Shown: positions 1 to 9,491 of the stretch, one piece after another
Layout: the number at the start of each line of letters is the position of its first letter
Numbering within the stretch: the stretch's first letter is position 1
Source of the DNA: Botryococcus braunii
Lineage: Eukaryota; Chlorophyta; Trebouxiophyceae
Direction of reading: 5' to 3'
Length of the DNA: 64,000 bases
NCBI GenBank assembly: GCA_002005505.1
Contig: KV908603.1
Coordinates: forward strand, 1-64,000
Notes under the pieces: model-generated
Database searches by the model: none
The model's input: the letters and a program-made list of their open reading frames with translations, nothing else
Told to the model about the DNA's origin: nothing
Position numbers and translations under genes: made by a program

Positions 1-149
1 GCGTGGAGGGCCGTACGCCCGCTCCAGACTGGTTTACTGTCCATGTTGGGGTTTGCAGGCCCACAATCTATCTTACATCACTGCAGACATATAAATCAGA
101 TGTTGAGCTGGTACAGAGCTGCAGCAGCATTAATTACTCATAAGAAACT

Positions 150-705
150 CAAAAATGTATCAAATCAACATTTGGGAACCGTATGGGAGGTATTTGGGCA
201 CTATTTGGGAGACATCAGTTTTTGGGATGGTTTTGGGAATCAGTATTTTTGGGGGCAGCTTGGGACACATCCCTTTTTGGGAGGTTCATGGGAATCAATA
301 TGGGACGCGATTGGGAAATCAAGGATTTTGGGACCTGCTTGGGGGACAACTTTGGGATGCTGTTGGGATGCTGTATTCTTGGGAGGGTTTTGGGACTCAC
401 TTATCTTGGGAGCAGCTTGGGACACATCGTTTTTGGGAGGTTGATGGGAATTATTATGGGACACGTTTGGGATATCATGGATTTTGGGACCTGCTTGGGG
501 GGCAATTTTGGGAACCTGTTGGGATCCTGTATTTTTGGGAGTCTGATGGGAAATTTTTTTGGGAATAGTTTGGGAACGCGGGGTTTTCGGGACCTGCTTG
601 GGATCCAATTTTGGGACATGTTTGGGACATCCGAGATTTTGGGACTTTTTTTGGGAACCCCTGGGACCTTTTTGGGACCTCTTTGGGACAAAATCCTTTC
701 CACTA
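150..705 (+). repeat. Degenerate TGGGA-motif array with a 157-bp higher-order repeat
   Basis: The pentamer TGGGA, usually as TTTGGGA or TTGGGA, recurs every 8 to 20 bases for about 550 bases. A longer period is also visible: the block from 255 recurs from 412 (offset 157 bp), and a partial third copy starts near 581. Open frames exist in several phases but only encode recurring W-G-T/L-G words, so I do not regard them as genes. The array ends where the non-LTR reverse-transcriptase similarity begins. The origin is unknown; it could be a minisatellite or the 5' part of the adjoining element. Confidence 0.75.
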
Positions 706-2464
706 GTGTCGCTCCCTTCTTTGGGAGGCCTTATCTCGGGTGGATGTACCTGACCCATTCCTGGCTGCTGTGAAATCTTTGTATGAAGATGCCCAAGTTA
801 CTTTATGTGTAGGGGGCGCTCCTGAAGCCTCGGGTCGGTATCCTCCAGGGATCCCCTATTAGTCCTACTCTGTTTGGTCTCTACTCGGATGTTCTAATTC
901 GCTCTATTGAAGCTCGGTGTCCGGGTGTTGGGCCCGCCACCCGGGATGGTCGGTCTGTCCCTATTCAAGGCTATGCTGATGACCATATTCTTCTGGCCAA
1001 GTCCCAGGAGGAGTTGCAGGATCACCTTCTCCGTGCTGCTTCGGAGTGGTGCCAGACCGCACGTATGCGGGTGAATGTTCCCGAGTCCCATGCCATGGTC
1101 TTCCCCCCCTCGAAGGAGGGCCCCCCTCCCATTATGTATGAGGGTCAACCCCTGCCTCAGGTGACCCAGGCTCGTCATGTAGTTGTCATGCTTTCTACGG
1201 CTTCAGGCATTTGGGCCACCTTTGGCCATTTTACGTGGCAAGATGTGGGGTGCCTGGTCTACTAGCAGCACGCGTTATGGTAACCTCAAATGTGCCACCT
1301 CTATCGGTATTCTCTTGCGTCTCTTCTTGGCCTGTGTGGTGCCTGCCTGCTCGTATGGGTGTGAGGTCTGGGGTCTACGGGTGTTTTTCCCCTCGTCCAC
1401 TAGGCCCTCCGCTAAGGATTTAGAAAAGGATTTTCTTACCATGGTACGGATGATCCTTGGGGTTCGTCAGACGGTCCGGACTGATGTGCTCCCTGGTGAG
1501 GTCGGCGTTTGGCCCCTTCAGCATATCTGGTTCAAACGTGTGGTCACCTTCTGGAACTCTGTGGTGGATCTCCCACCCGACCACTTGTATGCGCGTATTC
1601 ATAGGGACTCATGCTACTATGGCGTTACGACTCGTTCCCCGTCCTGGGCGAGTTCTTTTAGAATTAAGAGTGAAGCTTATCCTAACCGCACACCAGAAAT
1701 CGTGCATGCGGGAACGCGGGATCGGGGTTCTTTTATGTCTGCCCTTCGCCGCTTAGGGTACCCCTATGCTGCTGATTGTCAGCGCCCGCATCCAATTGAT
1801 ATGGATACATTTTTAGCTCTTATTAGGCAGGCCAATACCCTCCCTGTGGCCTCTCGCCATGTTTCCCCTCGGTTAGCCCCTACTGATCCCCAGCTACGTA
1901 CTTATGTGCGTTGGTTTGCGCCCTACTAGGCTCAGCGATCCCGCCTCTTTTATCTGTCTCTTGATGTTGCCAAGGTTCGGCTTTCTCATGTTTCGTCTTG
2001 CTGTTCATGGCCATCCCATTGACATGGGCCGCCGACAACGGCTTCCGCGCCTTCAGCGCTTGTGTGATTGTGTGGTTTCTCTGTGGGTGATGAACACCAC
2101 TTTGTTTTTCTCTGTCCCGCTCTTACCACTGTGCGGGACCGTTAACCCCGTTTGTTTGTTGGTCCTTCTAGGTCTCGTCTGCAGTTCATTTGGCACGCTG
2201 ACTTGCGTGCGGTTGTCTCCTTTATCTCGGATGCCTTCCAGGCTCGTGCTGATTTACGCCGGATGCAGTGACTTGGCCGCAGCCACGTCTGTGGCTGTTT
2301 TCCCCCCCCCTATCCCCCACCCCTTCTCCTTTTCGTTTGCTCCGTTCTGTTTTTGATATTCGTTTGGCCACCTTTTGTGGCCCGTTCTTCATAGTTTCGG
2401 CTGGTGCGTGTCTTGTGGACATCTTATCATGCCCTAGTGGCTTTCACAAGAGTGGAGTAAAAAA
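705..2464 (+). pseudogene. Broken non-LTR (LINE-type) retrotransposon, reverse transcriptase to 3' end
   Basis: Reverse-transcriptase words appear in order but in three frames. There is an LYEDAQV-like stretch near 773-825 in frame 2. [17 protein letters not shown] block starts near 837 in frame 3, and the catalytic YADD lies at 972-983 in the same frame. After a shift near 1190, a 248-codon frame runs to 1929 in frame 1. A further remnant near 2085-2120, in another phase, gives a DEHHFVFLCP-like zinc-finger word. At least three frame changes make this a dead copy. An A-run near 2456-2464 may mark the 3' end. The 5' half (endonuclease, ORF1) is missing or unrecognisable. Assignment rests on the RT motifs; the clade is not determined. 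Confidence 0.8.
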
Positions 2465-2796
2465 GACCGGCCCAATGTTCAAGGAGCCAAACCCCCATGT
2501 TACAAGCTATGAGTCACACCTGGCGAGCGGCCAGCTGGCGACCCACAGCGACCGCAATATTGAAACTGACCCGACGCATAACAAAATATCGCTCCACATC
2601 TTCTTGAGCAATGATGGCTTGGTTCAAAAGCCCCTGGAGCCTCTGCAACAGCGGCCAGCGCATCAGCATGCAACCCTCCAAATGTTTCAAAAGCTAAGGC
2701 TTGGAAGGCCACATGCGGCTGTTGACGTGACAACAAGACAGCATAGCGGGTCTGCTTGTCCTGAGCGGCGCACGCGGCAGCCCCACCCAGCACGAA

Positions 2797-2955
2797 TGTT
2801 GTGCCGGGGGATCGAACCCTCGACCGACCCGACCCAGAGTCGCGGTTCTAACCGATCGGCTAAAAGTACCAAGGTAATTGTACGATTAATCGCCCGCTTA
2901 TGTATCCGAGCCGGATCGGGATGCCCAGGCCCGATCCGCTCCTCTCCGCACTACA
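2797..2955 (-). repeat. TRIM 3' LTR with tRNA-like segment
   Basis: This is the 3' terminal repeat of the minus-strand TRIM. Read on the minus strand, 2871-2802 resembles a tRNA gene: A-box-like TAGCCGATCGG (2852-2862) and a perfect B box GGTTCGATCCC (2808-2818), spaced as in a tRNA. The acceptor stem does not pair, so it is tRNA-like and not a functional tRNA. Confidence 0.8.
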
Positions 2956-3311
2956 TCTCCCCCCACCTAAGAACCGAGCGTCCTCGCTCGTATTCCACTC
3001 TAGGTAAGGAGGCAGCGGCCCGATTGGCCGCCCGGGAAGGAGATATACCGCGCTTACATCCCGCGATTATCGCCACCGATCACCGAATCCCCCACTTTGC
3101 ACTGTGCCTGATCACATGGCCACTCCCGTGGGGCCTCAAACACGTGCACCAAGCACCTGCGATCGATAAGGAAGGAATTACATCAACCCAGCCCAAAGGG
3201 CTGATGAGATGGAAAACCGAACACCCGATATGGGCCCATCTCAGACTCGCGCTCATACCAGAGGCGATTTACCATGAAAAATGGCCCATCAACCAGATCG
3301 CCGATACCAGA

Positions 3312-3470
3312 TGTTGTGCCGGGGGATCGAATCCTCGACCGACCCGACCCAGAGTCGCGGTTCTAACCGATCGGCTAAAAGTACCAAGGTAATTGTACGA
3401 TTAATCGCCCGCTTATGTATCCGAGCCGGATCGGGATGCCCAGGCCCGATCCGCTCCTCTCCGCACTACA
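3312..3470 (-). repeat. TRIM 5' LTR with tRNA-like segment
   Basis: This is the 5' terminal repeat in element orientation. The A-box-like word is at 3367-3377. The B box (3323-3333) carries the only difference seen between the LTRs and reads GATTCGATCCC instead of GGTTCGATCCC, which may weaken it. This pair is slightly diverged, unlike the nested elements further right. Confidence 0.8.
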
Positions 3471-3525
3471 ACGAAGTGCAGCAAGTTGGCCACTTCTTCT
3501 TCTTCTTCTGAATCGGAAAGGCGCA

Positions 3526-4729
3526 GGAATAGAAGGCACGTTTAGATGGAAAGTGAAACATTTCCTAAGCGCGAGCCAAGTATCCTACATGCACGTTTGT
3601 AGATACGATTGGGAGCACTCTGGCAGACCGAATTCCCATCATATACATATTGATCCCGTCATTTTCCTATCAGAACTAGTGACGCATGTCCTGGCCAGAT
3701 GATAACATGATGTCGCCTTAGAAGTTTCACTGACACTTGCTGAAGAAGAGGAGGCTGAGGTGAAACTTGCACCAGAAGTCCACTGGTCTTGCAAGCCTTG
3801 CAACAGGAGTGCGCCCAAAGAAGTTTTTTGGGTGGCATTGGCTCACACACACTCTCCTATACTCTTCTTCTGTCATGTGCACGTGCTTGCCAAAGGGTCT
3901 TTTTTTAATGGAATTCCATAAGGTTGCAAAACCACGTGACACCCTTTGCAACCCCTTATGGACTCGCATAGACTACAGCACGCGTCAGGTGGTGAGACCA
4001 TCGAGTAACCGACTATGTCGGAAGTACTCTTGAATAGCCCTTTTTTCTGTGTATTGGATATGTGGCAATGTCAAAATGTTTGGCACGGTCAAGAAACAAT
4101 GCTTCTGCAAACCCCATATGCCGCTGCCAATCTGTGCCAGTCTTTGACGTTTGAGAAGCTTTCTGACGTTTCTCTTTTGCACAGGTCCTGCCACCCAGAA
4201 CCTGATTGCCACTCAGAGAGTTCTTCGAAGATACACAGCTGAGCTCGATGAGACGCAACCGAGGAGAGACATCAAACTCCACTTAAGTTCAGCAGCATTT
4301 TGTCAGCACAGATGTCCGGGTGGCCCATATGGCATGCATGCATGTGGCATATGCCGCTTCTGCCATGCAGCTTTTGGTCCTGAAAATGACAAAGGAAGGT
4401 GGCGAAGAAGTTGAGATTCAGCCAGCACGATATAGCGGTTAATCCATATGAAGCAACCCTTGTTATGCTGGTGATGTGCATTTCGTTGGACTCTGTTTAA
4501 AGGAGAAGCGAATTACACCCAATCCGCAAACCATGTCCCAGGAGTCTTTGCTTGTCCTCAACGATGATAGTATTATCATCATTAATGCAACCAAACGTTT
4601 GTTAAAAGTGTATGTTGAAGACGGTGGTGACGCACTTGACAAAGAAGATATGGGTGCAATGTAACTCAAATTGTTGGGCTGCTGCCAGGTGTGACCAGAT
4701 CCATAGGCTGTCTCCTGCAAGTTCCAACG
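3526..4729. other. No recognisable gene
   Basis: Unique-looking sequence with only short open frames on both strands. I see no domain, tRNA or terminal repeat. It runs up to the TCCAA target site of gypsy-1; the original chromosome resumes at 37,691. Confidence 0.6.
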
Positions 4730-4734
4730 TCCAA

Positions 4735-4904
4735 TGTAATGATCTAGGAAATTCACGAAGACAAAGGCTAGATGCAAGATCTAAGACAAAGGCTCGTGTG
4801 AGAATGACCTCACACAGGTGCATACCGAGTCGTATGCACCCTCGTGGTCGAAGACCACGTGAGACCCGTATCCGACGGGTGGACGTATCCGGAAGTACGT
4901 TACA
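4735..4904 (-). repeat. Gypsy-1 3' LTR
   Basis: 170 bp, TG..CA ends on the minus strand, same as 37516-37685 by eye. It differs from the gypsy-2 LTR at two positions: TGTCT for TGTGT, and GCCTTT for GCCCTT. Confidence 0.95.
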
Positions 4905-5296
4905 TTTCTCCCCCTCTTAGCTAGCCGAGCTCCTGGGAGGCTAACAAAGGGTGAGTGTGGAAGGCTCACTGTAACACATCCACAAGATGGTGAGCTGATG
5001 AGCGACGACCCGAAGACACCAAGCCCGAGGACTTGGGTTCGAACTTGCCTTGGGTGTACTGAGTAATAAGCCCGCAGTGAACGGGGTAACGCCGGCCACA
5101 GGCCAAACGCCACTGATTCGAAGAGCTAAATCACTACAGCAGTAAGACACAGCTTATGCTGGGACTCGAGGGAGTGGGCTTAGGAAGGCTAGCACTTGAC
5201 CTGCAAGTCGGAAGGATACTCGGTGCACTCGAGTATGCGGCTAAATAACCACGACCCTCCCGCAGGCGCGGGGGCTCAAGGCCGCTGATGAGCCTC
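4905..5296 (-). other. Gypsy-1 polypurine tract and 3' untranslated region
   Basis: Read on the minus strand, a tract AAGAGGGGGAGAAA ends at the LTR (4905-4918) and is the expected plus-strand primer. The roughly 375 bases between the pol stop and this tract have no coding frame I can support. The matching gypsy-2 stretch is 28624-29015. Confidence 0.8.
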
Positions 5297-8200
5297 CTAT
5301 GTCGATGCGTCGCGACCGACTGTGTCCCAGTACCTCTTGAGCACTTCAGGAGCATTGGTCAAATTCCCTTGTGGTTCCCAAGTATTGTGTTCCGGAGAGT
5401 GACCTGTCCACTGGACGAGGTACTCGTACTTGGCGGGATTTCGAGAATTGACACGACGGTGGGCTATGATGGAGTCCACCTCGTATTCCTCTTCTCCAAG
5501 GAGAAGTTCCGCTGGAGGCGGTGGTTGAACTGATCCATCCCTACGGTAGGGTTCCAACTTGGATACATGAAAGACATCATGGATTCTCCAGCGTGCAGGC
5601 AGAACTAGCTCATAAGCTTGTTTGCCAATGCGCTTGTGGACTTGGAATGGACCTACCCAACGAGGGAGGAGTTTTGGAGTGCCTTGCTTAAAACGTAGGT
5701 CCTTGGAGGACAGAAGGACCCAATCCCCTGGTGAGAACTGGAGATCCCTACGTTTTGTATTGGCTGCCTGTGCCTGTCGGTTGGTGGCTACTCGGTGTAC
5801 CATCCGAGCTTCATTGATCAAACGCTGCATGCGCTGAACGAAGCCGGCTGCGCTCGGAACCCGTAGGTTGGGTAGGAGCGTGGCTGGGAGGTATGGATGA
5901 TGCCCGTAGTTGAGCATAAATGGCGTAGTGCCGGTGCTCTCATGGTCTGCGTTGTTGATCGCAAACTCGGCGCAGGACAACTTGGTATCCCAGTCAGTTT
6001 GGCTGGACGACACGTACATGCGTAGCATGTCTTCCAGTACCCGGTTGGTCCTTTCTGTCTGACCATCCGTTTGAGGGTGGTAGGCAGTGGACATGGCCTG
6101 TTTGGTACCGAGTATCTCGCACAAAGCCTTGGTGAAGTGGCTGGTGAAGAGTGGATCTCTGTCAGACACTATCACTTGGGGGACCCCATGCAACTTCCAT
6201 ACGTTGTCAACGTACAGGCGCGCCGTTTGCTCCGCTGTCGCTCGCGACGTGGTTGGCACCAGATGGACCATCTTGGAGAGTTTGTCCACGATGACGAAGA
6301 TGGCATCGTGGCCGCGCTCAGTGGACGGTAGCTGTGTGATGAAGTCCATCGTGACTGTATGCCAAGGAGCAAAGGGTAAGCCCAGAGGTTGCAGGAGACC
6401 AGCTGGTTTGAGGTTCCTGGCTTTGTTCTTTTGGCACAGATGGCATGTGGTGACATACCTCTCCACTTCCTGAGTCATAGAAGGCCACCAGTAATGGCGG
6501 GTTATGAGCTTCAGGGTCTTCCGAACACCTTGGTGTCCAGCGTATGGGCTGTCATGCATTTCCTTAAGGAGAAGGGTTCGCAACCCAAATGCATCGGGTA
6601 CGGCAACTTTGCCGTCGTGTAGGAAGAGACCCTCGTGTGAGAGGAGACCCTTCAAGTTGTCAGCATCCTGGAACCATGGGTCCAAAGAATAACCTTGCAC
6701 GAACTTGTTTTTCCATGACAGGCTTGTGGGCTCTCCCCCCCCTGAAGTCACACCAGAACGGAGGACTGCAGATAGGGATGGACTCGGTAGACAGGGAGAG
6801 TCAGGGGGTGCTAAGACCCCAGATGCTACAATGGCATGGACAAAGCCACACGGTGGAGTGTAATCACTGCCGAGGGCAGGGTGACGACTGAGGGCATCAG
6901 CTACCACGTTGGACTTGCCAGCAACGTGATCCCAACGAAAGTGGAACCTGGAAAGGAACTCAGCCCAACGTGTTTGACGTCGGCTAAGGGTAGGAAGCGA
7001 GTCCAGGTAGGTGATGGCTTTGTGGTCTGTGACGACCCGGAACTCAGGAGCACCTTCAAGGTAGCAGCGCCAGACAGTGAGGGCGTGCACCACAGCCAGG
7101 AGCTCTTGTTCCCCAGTGGCATAGTTGATTTCCGCAGGTGTAAGACCTCGGCTTTCGAAGGCCACTGGACGACCATTTTGATAGAGCACGGCCCCGAGCC
7201 CATGAAGGGAGGCATCAGTGTGCACTTCAAATGGTTGAGAGAAATCAGGGAAAGCTAGGCAGGGAGCAGTGGTCAAGGCCTGCTTGATTGCTTGGAAAGC
7301 AGCCGCGCAAGCAGGAGACCAGACCCAAGCCACACCTTTACGAGAAAGGCGGTGGAGAGGGGAAGCCAGCATCGCAAAGTTACGAATGAACTTGCGGAAG
7401 TAGGTGGCTAAGCCCAGGAAGGACCGTAGGTGACTGAGATTCCTAGGAGTAGGAAAATCAGCTACGGCAGCTGTCTTACGGGGATCCACTTTGATTCCAG
7501 CCGCAGACACCACATGACCCAAGTACGTGACTTCGGGCTGGGCGAAGGAGCATTTCTTGAGATTGGCATAGAGCTGATGCTCTCGCAAAAGGTCCAGAAC
7601 CTTTTGCAGGTGTTCACGATGCTCCTCAGGGGTTTTACTATAGATGAGGATATCATCCAAGTAAACCAAGACAAACTTGTGGAGGTATGGGCGGAAGATT
7701 GTATTCATAGCAGTTTGGAAAGTGGCTGGTGCATTGGTGAGACCGAAGGGTAAGACTTTCCAGTGATACAAGCCCATAGGAGTCCTGAAAGCAGTTTTCG
7801 GAACATCCTCCTCGGTGATCCGGATCTGGTGGTACCCAGAGGTGAGATCCAGACTGGTGAAGACAGTGGAGCCTTGGAGTTGGTCAAGAGTATCATCTAT
7901 GCGTGGCATAGGGTACTTGTTCTTGACAGTGAGTTTGTTAAGTGCGCGATAGTCGATGACCATGCGCAAGCTCCCGTCTTTCTTTTGGACAAAGAGGATA
8001 GGTGCTCCATATGGTGACGTGGAGGGCTCTATGGATCCCTTTTCCAAAAGCAGTTTGGTCTGTCTCTCGGCTTCAAGGAATTCAGCGCGAGAGAGACGGT
8101 AGAGTGGTCGAGAAGGAGGTTTGCCATGTGGGTCAATCAGAGGGATTGTGTGAGAGATTCCAGGACGGTCTGGGGGTAACCCAGGTACCTCGTCCGGAAA

Positions 8201-8827
8201 GACATCAGCATACCCCTTGAGTATATCATCGACCAGGGATGGTCCAGACATGGCAGACTCGTCGACTTTGGTTACAGTGGAAAGGAAAGACTTACATCCT
8301 GAACGGACTAAGCGTTTAGCCTTCACTGCAGAGATGACCAACACCTTAGTATCCTGACACCAGCTGCCAGGGCAAGGCTTGTCCAAAGGTGCACACCGTA
8401 AAACAAATGGCTTTGCTTTGTTCGTGTAACCTCTGATGGTCAGCTCATCGAAGTCCAACTGAGCACGACAACGACGTAACCACGGGTTGCCCAAGATGAG
8501 AGTCCAATCCATAGCTAAGTCTAACACAACACAAGGAACCCTTGTGAAACGTTGACCCTGGACGGTAACGGACACTGTGACTTGGCCCATATGGTTGACG
8601 CGCGTCCCATTGGCTAGTTGTAGCTGTGGGTGCACGTTTCCCCTTGGGGACACTTCCAATGCATGCTTCTTCACGAAGGCGGAGCTGATGACGTTACACG
8701 CCGCTCCGGAGTCGAAGAGGATGTGGCCATGCTGGTCCAACACCTGCCCAGCAAAGACCATGGTGAGGTCTTGTACAGCAGGGTCTGGATGAAAAGCATG
8801 GGCAGCTAGAAGTGGTGGTGCAGGCAA
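5297..8827 (-). CDS. pol: Gypsy-1 Pol polyprotein: protease, reverse transcriptase, RNase H, integrase, chromodomain
   Basis: An intact frame of 1,176 codons from this ATG, in the same frame as gag and separated from it by one UGA (8918-8920). In order: aspartic protease (FDSGA, about residue 39); reverse transcriptase ([10 protein letters not shown], then YLDD near residue 388); RNase H (HTDAS near 534); integrase with an HHCC zinc finger near 757-795 and the D,D-35-E core ([27 protein letters not shown]); and a chromodomain at about 1112-1170 ([12 protein letters not shown] .. YLVQWTGHS .. NTWEP). Chromodomains of this class can direct integration to modified chromatin. No internal stop or frameshift is visible. 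True translation probably starts upstream by readthrough; the internal ATG is only the first Met in this segment. Confidence 0.95.
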   Translation of the reverse strand: MPAPPLLAAHAFHPDPAVQDLTMVFAGQVLDQHGHILFDSGAACNVISSAFVKKHALEVSPRGNVHPQLQLANGTRVNHMGQVTVSVTVQGQRFTRVPCVVLDLAMDWTLILGNPWLRRCRAQLDFDELTIRGYTNKAKPFVLRCAPLDKPCPGSWCQDTKVLVISAVKAKRLVRSGCKSFLSTVTKVDESAMSGPSLVDDILKGYADVFPDEVPGLPPDRPGISHTIPLIDPHGKPPSRPLYRLSRAEFLEAERQTKLLLEKGSIEPSTSPYGAPILFVQKKDGSLRMVIDYRALNKLTVKNKYPMPRIDDTLDQLQGSTVFTSLDLTSGYHQIRITEEDVPKTAFRTPMGLYHWKVLPFGLTNAPATFQTAMNTIFRPYLHKFVLVYLDDILIYSKTPEEHREHLQKVLDLLREHQLYANLKKCSFAQPEVTYLGHVVSAAGIKVDPRKTAAVADFPTPRNLSHLRSFLGLATYFRKFIRNFAMLASPLHRLSRKGVAWVWSPACAAAFQAIKQALTTAPCLAFPDFSQPFEVHTDASLHGLGAVLYQNGRPVAFESRGLTPAEINYATGEQELLAVVHALTVWRCYLEGAPEFRVVTDHKAITYLDSLPTLSRRQTRWAEFLSRFHFRWDHVAGKSNVVADALSRHPALGSDYTPPCGFVHAIVASGVLAPPDSPCLPSPSLSAVLRSGVTSGGGEPTSLSWKNKFVQGYSLDPWFQDADNLKGLLSHEGLFLHDGKVAVPDAFGLRTLLLKEMHDSPYAGHQGVRKTLKLITRHYWWPSMTQEVERYVTTCHLCQKNKARNLKPAGLLQPLGLPFAPWHTVTMDFITQLPSTERGHDAIFVIVDKLSKMVHLVPTTSRATAEQTARLYVDNVWKLHGVPQVIVSDRDPLFTSHFTKALCEILGTKQAMSTAYHPQTDGQTERTNRVLEDMLRMYVSSSQTDWDTKLSCAEFAINNADHESTGTTPFMLNYGHHPYLPATLLPNLRVPSAAGFVQRMQRLINEARMVHRVATNRQAQAANTKRRDLQFSPGDWVLLSSKDLRFKQGTPKLLPRWVGPFQVHKRIGKQAYELVLPARWRIHDVFHVSKLEPYRRDGSVQPPPPAELLLGEEEYEVDSIIAHRRVNSRNPAKYEYLVQWTGHSPEHNTWEPQGNLTNAPEVLKRYWDTVGRDAST

Positions 8828-8917
8828 TTCATCAGAGTGTGAATTGGGCGTAGGAGGAACCGGACTTATTCCAGCTACATCTGCAGGAGCTGCAGGAGAG
8901 ACTGAAGGCCCAGACCT

Positions 8918-9270
8918 TCAGCGTTTAGCAGGTGGCAAGACAACGTTAGGATGCGGGTAAGACGCGGTGTCGTGCTCGTGGACGCCACAATTAATGCAGC
9001 GCCCGTCAGAGTTGCGCCTGTGGAAGAGGGCTTCAGCGAGGCCCTTCTTGGCCCACTTGGCCACCTCCTCAGCGAGTGCCTTGGGAGGCAGGTTGAGGGC
9101 AGGCTTCTTGGCAGACTTGGTGGCCAAGGGTGGCGCGCGACGCTTGTCCGCACGTGAACCACCCTCCTTGCGGTGGTCAGTGTGAGAGCCCCCTGCAAGG
9201 ACAGTGAGAAGATCCTCAGCGTCCTTGGCAGCCTTGACTACCACGTCAAGGTGCTCGAACTCATCCTTGG
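8918..9270 (-). CDS. gag: Gypsy-1 Gag, C-terminal part
   Basis: The 3' third of gag, cut off from its start by gypsy-2. It carries a Lys/Ala-rich stretch and the CCHC zinc knuckle CINCGVHEHDTASC, here with a Tyr for the last Cys (DTASYPH), then the terminal UGA. Gypsy-2 keeps Cys at that place, so this copy has lost one zinc ligand. The joined length (353 bases here plus 1,126 bases at 36336-37461) is 1,479 bases, the same as gypsy-2 gag. Confidence 0.9.
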
Positions 9271-9440
9271 TGTAACGTACTTCCGGATACGTCCACCCGT
9301 CGGATACGGGTCTCACGTGGTCTTCGACCACGAGGGTGCATACGACTCGGTATGCACCTGTGTGAGGTCATTCTCACACGAGCCTTTGTGTTAGATCTTG
9401 CATCTAGCCCTTGTCTTCGTGAATTTCCTAGATCATTACA
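9271..9440 (+). repeat. Gypsy-2 5' LTR, 170 bp
   Basis: Starts TGTAACG and ends ATTACA. Very short for a gypsy LTR. Positions 9275-9379 are mostly five successive hairpins with perfect stems: 9275-9292 (5 bp), 9296-9310 (5 bp), 9316-9332 (7 bp), 9335-9358 (9 bp) and 9360-9379 (7 bp). The same structures occur in all four gypsy LTRs of the window. Confidence 0.95.
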
Positions 9441-9445
9441 TTTGT

Positions 9446-9456
9446 TGGTATCGGCG
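9446..9456 (+). promoter_or_regulatory. Gypsy-2 primer-binding site
   Basis: TGGTATCGGCG, five bases after the LTR. It starts TGG, as expected for pairing with a tRNA CCA end, and matches the usual plant initiator tRNA-Met site (TGGTATCAGAG) at 9 of 11 positions. The same 11 bases are found in gypsy-1 (37497-37507, minus) and the TRIM. Confidence 0.8.
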
Positions 9457-9491
9457 AAAATCTATTCTCTGTACTTTGTCCGTGCTGCACT

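Larger units (their letters stand above)
2797..3470 (-). mobile_element. TRIM (terminal-repeat retrotransposon in miniature), minus orientation
   Basis: Two 159-bp direct repeats (2797-2955 and 3312-3470) differ at one base that I can see. They begin TG and end CA, and are flanked by the 5-bp duplication ACGAA (2792-2796 and 3471-3475). The internal 356 bp carry no coding frame of note. Read on the minus strand, the first internal bases after a 2-nt gap are TGGTATCGGCG (primer site, 3299-3309). The last internal bases form the purine tract AGGTGGGGGGAGA (2956-2968), which touches the 3' LTR. Size, primer site, polypurine tract, TG..CA ends and target duplication together define a TRIM. It must be mobilised in trans, plausibly by the gypsy family next door, which has the same 11-base primer site. 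Confidence 0.9.
2514..3525 (-). pseudogene. C-terminal remnant of a second non-LTR ORF, split by a TRIM
   Basis: On the minus strand, reading across the TRIM insertion (one copy of its ACGAA duplication removed), the frame continues from an acidic run of five Glu codons into GGAAACAAQDKQTRYAVLL, then PHVAFQALAFETFGG. After one frame change it ends in RRVSFNIAVAVGRQLAAR and a TGA at 2514-2516. A K..RY word, then an F..A.ETFG word, then an RR.S..IAV.. tail is the order seen at the C-terminus of many non-LTR retrotransposon polyproteins. No catalytic RT motif remains here, so the family call is an inference. A host ORF is the main alternative. Confidence 0.35.

Noticed and set aside
150..705. 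Interstitial telomere repeat
   Set aside because: The motif is TTTGGGA at irregular spacing, not TTTAGGG or TTTTAGGG in register.
155..773. Open frames of 137-196 codons over the TGGGA array
   Set aside because: They exist in several frames and both strands and only translate the repeat; no domain.
2802..2871. Functional tRNA gene on the minus strand
   Set aside because: A and B boxes are present, but the acceptor stem does not pair and the T stem has mismatches.
2797..3470. Two tRNA-derived SINEs in tandem
   Set aside because: The 159-bp repeats have TG..CA ends, a joint 5-bp target duplication, primer site and polypurine tract, and no A-tail; this is a TRIM with tRNA-like LTRs.
4995..5292. 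Hammerhead ribozyme suggested by CTGATGAG at 4995-5002 and 5285-5292
   Set aside because: No pairing stem II followed by GAAA, and no flanking stem or GUC cleavage site was found; the words are also antisense to the element.
6071..7258. Antisense frames inside the gypsy and copia genes (many over 80 codons)
   Set aside because: They are mirror images of high-coding-density polyproteins, recur identically in each element copy, and have no domain.
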